This document shows, in pieces, positions 24,132-36,001 of a stretch of 64,000 nt of DNA (the stretch's first letter is position 1; each line of letters opens with the position of its first letter). The stretch is taken from positions 3,844,001 through 3,908,000 of the forward strand of contig OY744467.1 in assembly GCA_963556145.1 (NCBI GenBank). The letters are read 5' to 3'. Both the position numbers and the translations under genes were made by a program. The notes below the pieces were generated by a model that saw only the letters and a list, made by a program, of their open reading frames with translations, did not search any database and was not told the origin of the DNA. This DNA is from Hygrocybe punicea (taxonomy: Eukaryota > Basidiomycota > Agaricomycetes > Agaricales > Hygrophoraceae).

Positions 24132-24353
24132 TTACAATAGGGAGGATGGGTTGGGCTTATCCTGGAGACGTGGAACTCGATAGAGTGAGCTTACATCCCC
24201 ATGGGCGATTGTGAAGACGGCGTCACCGACGAGAGCGAAGAGACCCTCCGCAATGACTCCGAGTCGAGATCCGGACTCGGCACTTGAAGGACTCGGATTC
24301 ATTATTATGATGTCAGAAGGGCTGATAGACGATCGGATGTGTGACACAGGCAT
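24132..24353 (-). pseudogene. N-terminal fragment of a second unknown-family gene
   Basis: The minus strand encodes AEGLFALVGDAVFTIAHGD then VSSLYRVPRLQDKPNPSSLL, matching the start of the gene at 20796 (VLVGRTVFTVVNGD then FDRLPRPKDNPTATSL). Nothing of the rest of the family follows below 24130, so it is a truncated paralogue, in opposite orientation about 0.6 kb past the first copy. The start is probably the MNPSPSS methionine. Confidence 0.6.
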
Positions 24354-25239
24354 TGAACGCTTGGGTCTACGGTTGACGGGGGATCAGCCTGGTCGGATAC
24401 AAAGCAAAGTTTCTTTTTCAACTTGGCGGTGTACATCAGGAAAAACACTAATGCTCTGAGGCACTCTGAGAGAGTCTCAGAGCTGCTCAGAGTGAGGAAA
24501 GCACCAAAGCTGCCAGAGCACTCTGAGTGGCTCTGAGAGCAACCTGCTTGAGGCTCTCTGCTCTGAGAGCACTTTAGAGCACTTTAGAGCCGCGTTTGAG
24601 CAGTACAGAGTGCTCTGAAAGCCTGGTTTTTCTGCTTTTATTTACTCTGATTTACTCCGAGTCAAATTCACAATTCATGTAGTTATTATGAAGAGTTGTT
24701 GGTCAACTTGCCCATAACAGAAATATTTGAAATATGAAATTATCATTTGTTTGAATAAATATTTGATCTACAATCAGTATTAACTATCAATGATTAAATC
24801 ATATTTCATTCTAAAATTATAACTAATTAAGTAACAACAATATAGCTGGTTGACTTAAAAAGTACCATTAGGTTAAGTGAGCCAGAAAATACGCAAAGCA
24901 TGTGAGTTATATAGTGTTTGAAGATGTGCACGGACCATTTGTCTGTGTTTGATAGAAATGCATGCCAAACATTGCCAATGTAGCGGTCAGGTGTCCAAAA
25001 AAGGCAATCATTTTATTGCCATAAAATTGACAACTTTTTAGGAAACAGTTTTCAAACGGTCAGAGTCCCCAGGTTAGTAATGCCAAATGGAACTGATCCA
25101 ACCCCAGTTCAAACTGCAAACCACAATCTCTATTTAGCTATGTAGATACTAAAATATATATTTTCATGTCTGAAATCGCGTATCATGTGATCATTACACG
25201 ATTCGAGGTTTCTTCACCAACAACAACAACGCAAGGCCA

Positions 25240-25963
25240 ATGAACGCGACATCGTATCGCGTTCATGGACACACTGTGGTAAGTCTCATCATTTATGTTA
25301 ACTTTACTATCTGTTACAGGAAACTCGACCGCGACCACATCGCGAGCCCACGCCAACGCCAACCCAATCCAACGCCAACCCAATCCAACGCCAACCCAAT
25401 GCCAATGGACATGGGCCAGCAGCAGCGCCAGCAGCAGCAGCGCCGGAAATAGCATGCCGGCAACAGCAGCAACACCGTCAACAGCAGCAATGCCGGCAAC
25501 AGCAGCAACGCCGGCAGCAGCCATGGCAGCAACACCACCCACGCTGTGGACAGCTGCAACATCACCACCACCACCACCACCACCAGCGGCGGCAACGGCA
25601 ACGGCAATGGCCAGCAGCAGCGCCGGCAGCAGCGGCAGCAGCAGCAGCAGCGATGGTGGCAGCAGCGGCAGCAGCAGCAGCAGCGACGGTGGCAGCAGCG
25701 GCAGCAGCGACGGTGGCAGCAGCGGCAGCAGCAGCAGCAATGGCCACGGCAGCAACAGCCACGGCAGCGGCGGCAACACCAGCAGCGGCAGCAACAGCGA
25801 CAGTGGCAATGGCAACAGCAGCAGCAGCAGTGCTGGACGGCTCCCCCGCAGCCCAACTACCTCGCGAAGTGCAGCGCCGTATCAATTGATACGTGCCTGC
25901 CATTCGCGAGGAGAACAGAGCTATGAGGGGGTGAGCCCACCTCGGTCCTGGGTTCAGACCTGA
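25240..25963 (+). other. Possible low-complexity gene inside the TIR element
   Basis: ATG 25240 starts MNATSYRVHGHTV, followed by an intron with proper borders (GTAAGT at about 25279, TTACAG at about 25319), then a long frame rich in Ala, Ser, Gly and Thr encoded by CAG/GGC repeats. Several frames stay open through the repeats, so translation is not proven. The arrangement resembles the gene-like pair at the centre of the 7-kb foldback. I do not recognise any family. Confidence 0.3.
25400..25850. repeat. CAG/GGC trinucleotide-rich tract
   Basis: Imperfect runs of CAGCAG, GGCAGCAG and ACGGTGGCAG units dominate, with a CACCACCACCACC run near 25563. The tract explains the many simultaneous poly-Ala, poly-Gln, poly-Ser and poly-Leu frames. 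Confidence 0.9.
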
Positions 25964-26426
25964 ACCCAGACCGAATGCGGAGAGACGGTTCAATGCCGTC
26001 TGGGTCTGGGTTTGGCCCTGCGCCCAACCGGACCCGAAGTGCAGTTCGTGGTTCCGCCAAAAAGGGTCGGAACCGGACCGAATTGAACTTCGGCAACACT
26101 AGTACTGTGGGTACAGGTGCAGTGTTCAGAACGTATTCTCTAACATGTAAACTCTATGGGACTCTATGGGACTCTGAGGTAGTCTGCAGCACTCTCAGAC
26201 ACTCTCAGACACTCCTGTGACACCCTGGGAAAATGAAACATTCCCAGGATACTGTGAGAGCCAAAGTGTTTTTCCTGATGTAGTTACGGCCCGGGTGCCG
26301 TGAAACTACCGTGACCGTGACCAACAGTGACTAGTAGTAAATGAGTCCGAGTCAGCTTCAAGTTCAAGTTCAGTCCGAGTCCGAGTCAGAGTCCCCCTCA
26401 TGCTTGCCAGCGTGTCACTTAAGTCT

Positions 26427-27562
26427 ACTTGTTTAGTGGGCCAGTGCTGCGCATGGCATGAACGAGTTCTTTTTTTCCCCTCCTTACTTTCATGATGAAG
26501 TAAATAATAATATTAAATTGCATAAAGCATATTACATGTGGTATAAGACATATAGCATATGTTGTATATTAATGAGCCCACCTCTCACCATATCAACATA
26601 AAAAGTAGAAAAAATAAAACTGCATAGCATGTCTTGACCTCCTCTCCCACTGTCATGTCTTCTTTGCATCATCATTATGCAATATTCTCAGCCAAAAGAG
26701 AGAGTAACACATCAACTGTCAAATACAACTGTCTTTAAACAGTATGGTAAAAATTAATTTACATTTGCTCAACCCTACTTCTCCATAACCTTGCTGCATA
26801 ACAGATGATAACATGAAGACAGCTGTGCTTGAGTGGGCCAATGTTGCATATGGCATGAACAAAGTCTTGTTTCTGTCATTGGATTTTTATGTGTATGATT
26901 ATTATGAACATCAATAAGTGATTTTGCTTGAAATATATAATTAGCAGATAATATATACAGCGATATCACATTGAATTATATGTTTTAAGTAAAAATATCA
27001 TTATACCATCTGAGTTACACTAATTTCTGCTTATATGGCTGAGATTTCTATATATAGTAACAGTGGTCACATGTGACTATGACTCCTGTGATCACCTCAA
27101 AATTTAGCATATATGGTGTAAAATTGCCTTATATGGTTAGACTGGTCACATGTGACTGTCACCATTGCGATCAGTACAAAAATTGCTGTACAATATTAGA
27201 AATTGCCTTATATGGTTAGAGCGGTCACATGTGACTGTCACATCTTGCCCGAAATGGTTATATTAGTCAGCAGTTCAATTTTCAGCTGATTCTGGCAAGA
27301 ATTGAGGCTGGTATGAATATTTTGAATATAATTTAAAGGTAATTTGTCTTTTGTGAGACAACCCATATTTGGATGCTTATGTAAGCTTGTCCACACATGG
27401 CCCCAACAGTATCTGATTTTCCAATATCAGAAGTAGAATCATATCTCTTACCCAAAAAAAATTTCTCTATAGGCGATGCACGAACATTAATTAATTACAA
27501 ACCCTCACTGAACCAGGTCTGATAAAGAACGAGTCTTTTAATAAATTAAAAGAACTCGTAAC
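26427..27562. repeat. Hairpin-ended repeat, copy 2
   Basis: Same ends and body as copy 1, with indels. The palindrome GTCACATGTGAC occurs three times (near 27063, 27144, 27224). The terminal hairpin at about 27528-27558 lies about 10 bp from the stop of the helicase fragment. Confidence 0.85.
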
Positions 27563-27571
27563 AAGGTTCAA

Positions 27572-28426
27572 TCAAATGCTTCCTGGACAAAAGTGGAACA
27601 GATCCTTTTGCAGGGATGAAATTGACGTGGTTGCTTGCTTATTTTTGTTCTTCTCAATGATGTGCCATGGACTGACTTCCATAGGAGCAATCACCAGGGG
27701 ATCATTGTCTGACCACTTCAAAACTGCATCAGTTTTATATGGAACATATCCAGTGCCTTTCCATTGTTGAAACTTTTGAATCATGGATGACCGGACATCT
27801 TGTGCAATATGTTCTGGCAATGTGCCTTCATATCTCATTCTTGTGATGTCATCAAGCAGTTCTTGTTCCCTAAATTCTTGTCTAAGATATCCAGAGCATC
27901 CTCTGGTGATCATCTTGTTGTCAAATCCTTGTATAATTACTGTGCCAGCAGTAGTAGCGCTTCTTGACAATGATGAATAATATGCCATGTGTGAAAAGCA
28001 GCTGTTTAAATGCACAACATTGTATGGTCTTGTCTTTCCTTGAGCGGCATGTGCAGTCATTGCAAAGTTTGGCAAAACCCAAACCTGTTGTCTTTCTATT
28101 CTCTCTTTTAAATCACTGGGAAATACACACTGAACTGTCTTGGTATTTTTCACAATTGGCACAACATTGGGTGGCAGAGAAGGAATCTGCACAAGCTTTG
28201 GTGGATTTTGAAGCTCAACAAACAATGTGTCCAGTACACGCTTTCCATGATCTGCTTTTGAAGACTGCCAACCAACAACAAATCCTTCTTGTCCCTTGGT
28301 AATGCAAAGTTCAGTTGCATCATTGTTTCTAAGCATGACTGGCATTCCAACACACAAGGACTTGTTTAGTGGGCCAGTGCTGCGCATGGCATGAACAAGT
28401 TCTTTTTTTCTCCTCCTCACTTTCAT
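27572..28426 (-). pseudogene. Helitron-type PIF1-like helicase, C-terminal fragment
   Basis: A 284-codon minus-strand frame. From residue 25 it reads like the C-terminal part of fungal Helitron Rep/helicase proteins: LCVGMPVMLRNNDATELCIT, KGQEGFVVGW, VLPNFAMTAHAAQGKTRPYN, YYSSLSRSATTAGTVIIQGF, SGYLRQEFREQELLDDITRM and WSDNDPLVIAP. These include helicase superfamily 1 motifs V and VI. The Rep endonuclease and Walker A/B parts are missing. The first 22 residues come from the left end of repeat copy 3. Helitrons move by rolling-circle replication; this piece alone cannot. Confidence 0.85.
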
Positions 28427-29416
28427 TATAGCAACCTCTCACCATAGCAACATAAAAAGTAGAAAAAATAAAACTGCATAGCGTGTTATTTGCTTCATCA
28501 TTATGTACTATTCTCAGCTAAAAAAGAGAGCAACATGTCAACTGTCAAATACAACTGTCTTTAAATAGTATAATAACAATTGACTTACATTTGCTCCACC
28601 TTACATCTCCATAACCTTGCTGCACAACCAATGATAATATGAAGATAGCTAGCTGTGCTTGAGTGGGCTAAAGTTGCATATGGCATAAACAAAGTCTTGT
28701 TTCTGTCATTAGATTTTTATTCGTATGATTATTATGAACATCGATGAGTGATTTTGCTTGAAATATATAATTGGCATATAATATATACAGCAATATCACA
28801 TTGAATTATATGTTTTAAGTAAAAATAACATTATATCATCTGAGTTACACTGATTTCTGCTTATATGGCTGATATTTCTATATATAGTAACAGCGGTCAC
28901 ATGTGACTATGACTCCTGTGATCACCTCAAAATTTAGCATATATGGTGTAAAATTGCCTTATATGGTTAGACTAGTCACATGTGACTGTCACCATTATGA
29001 TCAGCAAAAAATTTGCTATATAATATCAAAAATTGCCTTATATGGTTAGATTGGTCACATGTCACTGTCACACCCAACCCGAAATGATAATATTAGTCAG
29101 CAGTTCAATTTTCAGCTGATTCTGATAAGAATTGAGACCAGTACGAATATTTTGAATATAATTGGAAGGTAATTTGTCTTTTTTGCAACAACCTATATTT
29201 GGATGCTTATATAAGCTTGTCCACACATGGCCCCAACTGTATCTGATTTTCCAGTATCAGAAGTAGAATCATATCTCTTGCCCAAAAAAATTTTCTCTAC
29301 AGGCGATGCACAAACATTAATTAATTAATTAATCAATCAATTAATTAATTACGAACCCTCACTGAACCAGGTCTCATAAAGAACGAGTCTTTTAATAAAT
29401 TAAAAGAACTCGTAAC
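28360..29416. repeat. Hairpin-ended repeat, copy 3
   Basis: Same family as copies 1 and 2. Its left end reads continuously into the helicase coding sequence. The palindrome occurs three times, the last decayed to GTCACATGTCAC (near 29054). The terminal hairpin ends at 29416, only 23 bp before the Plavaka start codon. Confidence 0.85.
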
Positions 29417-32400
29417 AAGCTGTTCTTACGGCGTGTAACATGGACAACCACTGGCATGAAAATGCTACAAGTGAATCACTTTGTGTGTGCGGACGATCCT
29501 TCCCGCAAGTCAACGCTCTCACGAACCACAGACGTACATGCCAGTCATCGAAGAAACACCTCGCCAACGCCCTAGACAAGGCAAAGCAAATGTGGACAGG
29601 CACCAAAAGATGTTGTCTCCGGACCAGGCCTCCGGAGCCCAGGCAGCCCCCTCAGGTTTCGGTGGGCTTGACAGTGGTGTCAGATCAGGCAGGCTCGCCG
29701 GCGATAGTTGAGGTGTGTTCCCCTAATGACGATGGATGAAAATTCTGCGTTGACACATTACTTGTAGACTACCATAGGCGACACCACAGATGCCAATGAT
29801 GAGGCTGATGATTGCGAGATGACCCTGATGGAGCGTAGGCCATGGACCCGCAGGCTTAATCGCCAACTCCCCTTGCGATTCAGGGATCTACTACCACAAC
29901 CACCACGTCCGCTACCACCGCCATCTCTCACCCAACCCAACGTTCCTAGTGATGTACATCCTTCCCTGTCAAATGAAAGTGGCACTTCCCCGCAGCCTTT
30001 GGGCATTGGGTCTCTGCGCTGTTGGCTTGGCCAAGTATTTGCCACCGAACGCAACGTATTTGGTTTATCACGTCGATATTATTCCACCGAGCCTCCCTCG
30101 CATGATCCAGAGGAGCACAACCAATTGAATGAACTGTCGGACATCCCTGAATTCTCTCCGTCAACCTCTTCTCCGTCAATGTATTACCCATATCCGAATC
30201 GTAGTTCGTTCCGCTTAGGCGAGTGGTATTGGAATGGAGGAATCCAGAAATCGCAATCGAGCTTCAAAGAACTTTTGGATATCGTTGGTGACCCTGAGTT
30301 TCTTTCATCCAATATTCGGGATACAAAATGGGATAAAATCAATGACACTCTGGCAAGCGAAAGTGAAGGGGAATGGTTAGATGAGGATGCTGGATGGATG
30401 CGTACACCAGTCACAATTTCCGTACCGTACCATACCCGTCGTGGAATCCTATCCGATCCTGGCGCTGGACCCCGAGATTATACTGTACCAGATTTCTATC
30501 ACCGTAGTTTAGTCTCAGTCATTCGGGAGAAGCTTTCAGACCCAGCTGGTAATCGGCACTTTCATTATGAGCCTTACGAGCTCCATTGGCAACCTAGCGA
30601 AGCTCAGCACTCTGCACGGGTGCAGGGCGAAATCTACACCTCACCTGCATTCATCGACACACATTGTACACTACAAGAGTCTCCTGGAGAGCCCGGGTGT
30701 GATCTTCCCCAGGTGGTTGTCGCGTTGATGTTCTGGTCAGATGTTATGCATCTGACGTCATTCGGCACTGCAAAGATATGGCCTCTTTACATGTATTTTG
30801 GCAACGAATCAAAATATCGTCGGTGCAAACCCTCATGTCACTTGTGCCATCATGTTGCTTACTTCTGAAATGTGAGTGCAACATTTCTTCATATTCAGCC
30901 ACTTCATCCATTCCTCACTGGCATGCAACAGCTTCCGGAAGACTTCAAGGAATTTTCTGCCAAACAAACAGCAGGTGGAAAAGTCCCAAATGACCAGTTT
31001 ATGACCCACTGCGCTCGGGAGCTCATGCATGCACAATGGCTAGTTCTTCTCGACGATGAGTTTCTGGAGGCTTGGAGTCATGGCATTGTCATTACCTGCT
31101 GTGACGGAGTCAGGCATCGGTTCTACCCTCGGATATTTACTTACTCGGCGGATTACCCTGAGAAGTAAGTTCATCATCCGCTTTTGTAAGTATAGCAGAA
31201 ATGAATCTCGAACAGAATTCTACTTGCTAGTATTCATAATTTGGGTTGTTGCCCTTGCCCGCGGTGTCTCATCGCTTTAGACAATGTTCATAATCTCGGA
31301 ACCTCTAGCGATACGCGGCGTCGGGTAACATGGGCGCGAGTCAATGACCACCAACGGCAGAGCTTGGTTTCTGCTGCCAGGAAGCTGATCTACTCTAATA
31401 ACGAGCAGGTGAACAGCACACCTGTGGAAAGGCTGCTCAAGGCCACATCCCTGGTTCCAAATAGGGTGAGATTCCAAGTTTTAACTTCATGCTGTAGGCT
31501 GATCTTTATCATTAGAATGCCTTTTTGACTAGACTGGCCGCCTTTGGCTTCAATCTATTCTTGATGCTGGTCGTAGATTTGATGCACGAATTTGAACTGG
31601 GTGTATGGAAAGCTCTCTTTATTCACCTTCTTCGCATTCTCAAATCACACGGTGGTGCAAATCTACTCATGGAATTGGATCGTCGGTAAAGATACTTATT
31701 GTTGTTATGTGGCTAAACTAATGACTAGCTCAAGTTATAGACTCTTGCCTTCATTTGGGGACGCAATCCGGAAGTTCTCAGCCAATTGTTCTGAATTGAA
31801 AAACATGACAGCAGGGAAGTTCAAGAACCTCTTGCAAGTATGTGAATCTATTCCCAACAATTTACAAAATCTTACCTTTCACGTCAGTGTGTCATCCCTG
31901 TATTTGACAGACTACTTCCCGAACCACACAATCGACAGATTTTAGAACTCCTCTTTGTCGCCGCACATTGGCACGCTTTGGCAAAACTGCGTATGCATAA
32001 CGACCTCACCTTGAATATCATGGATGCAGTCACAGCCTCTTTTGGCGACAAACTTCGTATTTTCAACGAAACGACATGTGCCGCTTTCATAACTCACGAA
32101 CTTGAACGGGAGTTCAATGCTCGTGTTCGCCGCCAAGCAAAGGAAAAGCGCACTCAAAAGCAAGCCGCCAATTGTGTTGTTCCAGTCTGTCATTCCAGGC
32201 CTGCCGGCGCTGAAGCCAGTGACCAGCGGTCAGATATTAGCAGTACTGAAGCTATCATATCTGAGAGTGCTGCAGCTGCCCAACCGGATAGCATTGCCCG
32301 ACGCCTCAAGACTTTAAATCTCAACACGTACAAGTGGCATTCGCTCGGCGACTATTAGGGCAGGACAAGGGTAGGGGTAAACCCGGGGTTTTCGGCCCTT

Positions 32401-32538
32401 GGGTTGCTGGGGTACGGGTCCGGTGTCCCTTTTGGTAACCCGCTGTTGAACCGCCACCCTTACCCCCGGTTTGGCGGGTTACCGGGTTTGTGGTTTATGT
32501 AAGCACAGGACCACTCGCGAGTCCTCAACGTCAACCCA

Positions 32539-32895
32539 CATCGCTCAGGGCTTGTGCACCACCCAATATCGGACACGTATAATCAACTTCCCAAGCCTGG
32601 TAAGTCCTGTCCCCTTTCATGCTGTGCTTTTTGGTAAAGCTTGTGTGATTTTTAGCTTCTTCATTTTGGCCGCACACCTCGAATGCCAACCTGTGACTCG
32701 AATATTGCCCATTCAACATCGCTCAGGGCTTGTGCGCCACCCAATATCAGACACATATAATCAACTTCCCAAGCCTGGTAAGTTCTGTCCCCTTTCATGC
32801 TGCGCTTTTTGGTAAAGCTTGCGTGATTTTTTTTAGCTCCTTCATTTTGGCCACGCACCTCGAACGCCAACCTGTGGCTCAGCGAGCCTCGAATA
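32539..32895 (+). repeat. 178-bp direct duplication in the hAT 5' region
   Basis: Two tandem copies starting CATCGCTCAGGGCTTGTG at 32539 and 32717, about 90% alike. Each holds CCTGGTAAGT and a TTTTTAGC(T)TC segment that look like splice donor and acceptor. A run of about 15 T follows at 32939. Probably promoter or leader of the transposase gene. Confidence 0.85.
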
Positions 32896-33150
32896 TTGCC
32901 CATTCAACACTAGTTCCTGCCCAGACACTCGGTCGGGGGTTTTTTTTTTTTTTTCATTCGTTTAAACTAATTTTTCTCGATGTTGCCTGAGTTGATAGGG
33001 TGCAGTCCATGCGGCCACCACCGATGCCGTCGCACAAGCACGGCAGCCAGCCAGAATTTATCTTAGCGCGATCGAAACGGGGTTTTATCAAGATCCGGCT
33101 CGAGTCTATAAAATCAGTAAGTTCTTTTCGTCCTCTTCGTTCAGTCCGCC

Positions 33151-36001
33151 ATGACCAAACCCTCTGATACTCGTTCTGCAAAGTCTTCCGCGTCCATGTC
33201 TACCAAATCCACTTTCACTTCCAACGATGCTTCCTCGCGCGCCGCTGTCAAGCAGCCCGTTAAGAGACCCGCCGAGTCTCTGAAGGATTGTGCTGCTGCA
33301 GCCAAGCAACCGGCCAAAAAAATTAAGCGTTCAAATTCCAGTCGTTCTGAACCCTCCACCGATGCTCTCCTTGACGAGAATGAAGCCGATGGGGACGATA
33401 ACACTAGTTTGATCGAGATCGACTCGGATGATCCTGAGATGTCGGATGAGCAAGTGCTCGGTGAGTTCTCCTTCTGCGACGTAGCCACCCTCACTCACGT
33501 TCAACAGAGAAAGCTAAGAGCAGCTGGCGCTCTCCCATTTATTCCTTTTTCAAGTCCAATGTCAGCATCGAATACATTGACGGACGACTCTGTTACTTCT
33601 TCCCCTGCGCTGCCAGCCACTGCAAAACGACACTTGGTGGCGTTCGGCGATTCCAAGACAAGCAGGATCGCTCATCGACTGCCAATCTCAAACATCACGC
33701 CAATCGTTGCTTCGGCGTTGAAGCTGTGCATACTGCCCTCAACACAAAGGAAGCCGAGGCGCGCAGTGGTTCAATTTTCCAGGCGTTTGCTCGTCAAGGC
33801 CAAAAACCCGTCACGTACTCTCATCGCGCTCATTCGAATGTTGAAGTCCGGTATGTGCGTTTCACCAGTGCACTTACCACAAAATTGCTTAGCTGAATGT
33901 CTAGGGCCCACATTGTTAAATGGGTTACCGAGAGCAATCGTGCACTCGGTATCATGTCTGACCGCGAACTTATCGAGCTCTTGACTGCTGGCCGGCCCCA
34001 CATCAGTATTCCTTCACCGAAGACCGTCGCTCGCGATGTCAAGACCTCATATGAGAAGTGTCTCGATCGTATTGGCAATTTACTTCGAGTACGTCTCCAA
34101 CTCCTCATTGTTTCCACCATTGTGCTGACACTCGCATCAGGCGCATCCTGGTCGTCTCCATTTTGCGACTGATGCCTGGACGTCGCCTAATCACCATGCT
34201 TATATCGGTTGGACTGTTCATCTCGAGTACCAAGGCAAACCACTCTCATTCTTGTTGGACATTGCTGAAGTCGCTGAGTCGCACACCGGTGTCACTATGG
34301 CCAATACTTTTCAAGACATGCTCATTCGGTTTGGCCTTACGCAGAAGGTATGTTCCGGGTTTGCAGGTCTTTGTATCATGCTCACAATGATCAAAGATCC
34401 TTGTGATGAATGCCGATAATGCCAGTGCCAATGACAAGCAAACGGATGCTCTTGCCAAGCTTGACAACTCCTTCAATGCCGATGGACGGGTCCGGTGTTT
34501 TAATCACACTGTACAACTCTCCGCTAGGAGTCTTGTTCGCCCTTTCAACCCCGGCATGACCAAGGGCACTAATCTTGATGATGCTGATGGAGAGGTGGAG
34601 CAGAATAGCGCCAAGATCATTGCCGAGGATGACAACAGAGACCACGCAGATCTGGCATCAGTTCATGATGACGATGTCGACGACGACGATGACGACGATG
34701 GAATTGATGAGCTCGACAGGCTGAATGAGATTGATAAAGAGGATATATTGGCCGACACTGAAGTTGTCCGTGATGCTGTGTCTAGGCTCCGTCAGCTTTC
34801 CTTTGCTATCATCAACTCTACGACTATTGCGCTCCCCGCTTGGCGCCGTCACTGCAGGGATGCCAACCTGCTTCCCAACCTCATCCCTCGTGATGTAGTC
34901 ACGCGTTGGAACTCCACATTTGATATGATGGAGTTTGCGCTCCGTTATCGCCAACCCATTGATGCGATCACTGTCGATAAGCAGGTCAAGTTTCGCAAAC
35001 ATGAACTGGATGAGGAGCATTGGAGGATAATTGAGGAGTTGGTTGGTCTACTCAGCGTACGTGTCAGTCGGTCATTCTCCAATCGAGGTGCTGATGAACT
35101 CACAGCTATATAAGACCGCCACGCTGTACTTCTCGCAAGATAATGCAAGCATCGCTGCAGTCATACCTGCCATGGATCGTCTCTCGAGCAGTCTAAACCT
35201 TACCACGAAGCATCGCTATCACCCCGCCATCGTTGCAGCAATGAAGCTTGCACAGAAAAAAATGGATCGCTATTATTCTCTCACAGATTCCTCCGCTATC
35301 TATCGCATTGCTATGGTACTCCACCCCGGCATGAAACTCGAATACTTCAAGCAGCATGAATGGGAAGAGGAGTGGGTGGAGCAGGCTGAGAACATGGTTC
35401 GTGAAGAGTTCATTTCAGTGTACGAGAAGGATAAGGATAAGAAGGGCAAGAGCGAGGATGTACCGGCGAACAAGGCCACGGACAATGTGACGGTACGCTG
35501 TCCTCGTCGATCTCTCTGGTTGTGTATCTAATGGTCTGCCAGAATAAGTGCGAGTTCACGATGTTTGGGAACCTCTCTGTAACCACGACAGCTCCTGTTA
35601 GTGAGATTGATGAATACCTTCGTCTCCCGGTTGAGAATGTGACCGACCCTTTGAAATGGTGGTCGGATAATCGGCACGCATATCCTTGCCTATCACGGAT
35701 GGCGTTGGACTTCTTAAGTGCACCTCGTAAGTCCTGCCTTCTGATCTATAATATATCTGATCTGTCGTTTGCAGCCACCTCCACAGCAGTTGAACGAGTC
35801 TTTTCACAGGGCCGGCATCTTCTTAGCCACACCCGGAATGCTCTCTCCTCTCAATCTCTTCGCTCGTTCTTGTGTCTTGGTTCTTGGTCCCGACGTGATC
35901 TCGTTGTCATGAAAGATTTGATTGACGCTGTGCGTGCTAACATGGGGAAAAAGAAGGCAGCGCATGCAGATGGTGCAGAAGATGTGGAAATTGTCGAGTA
36001 G
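33151..36001 (+). CDS. hAT transposase (BED finger, hAT dimerisation domain)
   Basis: ATG 33151 (MTKPSDTRSAKSSASMSTKS). After an intron at about 33462-33507 comes a BED-type zinc finger (YFFPCAASHC ... ANLKHHANRC). Then RAHIVKWVTESNRALGIMSD, RPHISIPSPKTVARDVKTSY, the catalytic core with LHFATDAWTSPNHHAYIGW, VMNADNASANDKQTDAL, RCFNHTVQLSARSLV, an acidic insert (34640-34740), VVTRWNSTFDMMEFALRYR, and the C-terminal hATC region DPLKWWSDNRHAYPCLSRMA then STAVERVFSQGRHLLSHTRN. Stop at 35999-36001. Several short introns (for example near 34091-34140, 34349-34393, 35053-35104, 35491-35545, 35729-35774) restore the frame. All core motifs are present, so it may be active. It cuts and pastes the surrounding element. 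Confidence 0.88.

Larger units (their letters stand above)
24434..26280. mobile_element. TIR element of 1.85 kb, TA-flanked, CAG-rich interior
   Basis: The ends CATCAGGAAAAACACT and AGTGTTTTTCCTGATG are perfect 16-bp inverted repeats, flanked by TA on both sides (24432-24433, 26281-26282). Subterminal ACTCTGAG/CTCAGAGT words crowd the first and last 150 bp. The middle is AT-rich to 25.2 kb and then GC-rich with long CAG/GGC tracts. A TA duplication suggests a Tc1/mariner-type mobiliser, but with only 2 bp this is weak. No transposase inside. Confidence 0.7.

Noticed and set aside
25183..25993. Poly-Leu, poly-Ala, poly-Cys proteins on the minus strand
   Set aside because: Frames of a CAG/GGC trinucleotide tract; at most the plus-strand spliced frame is plausible.
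33541..33984. Alternative C-terminus of the hAT protein in the unspliced frame
   Set aside because: Splicing at about 33462-33507 moves to the frame that holds the BED finger and the family motifs; the unspliced frame has no homology.
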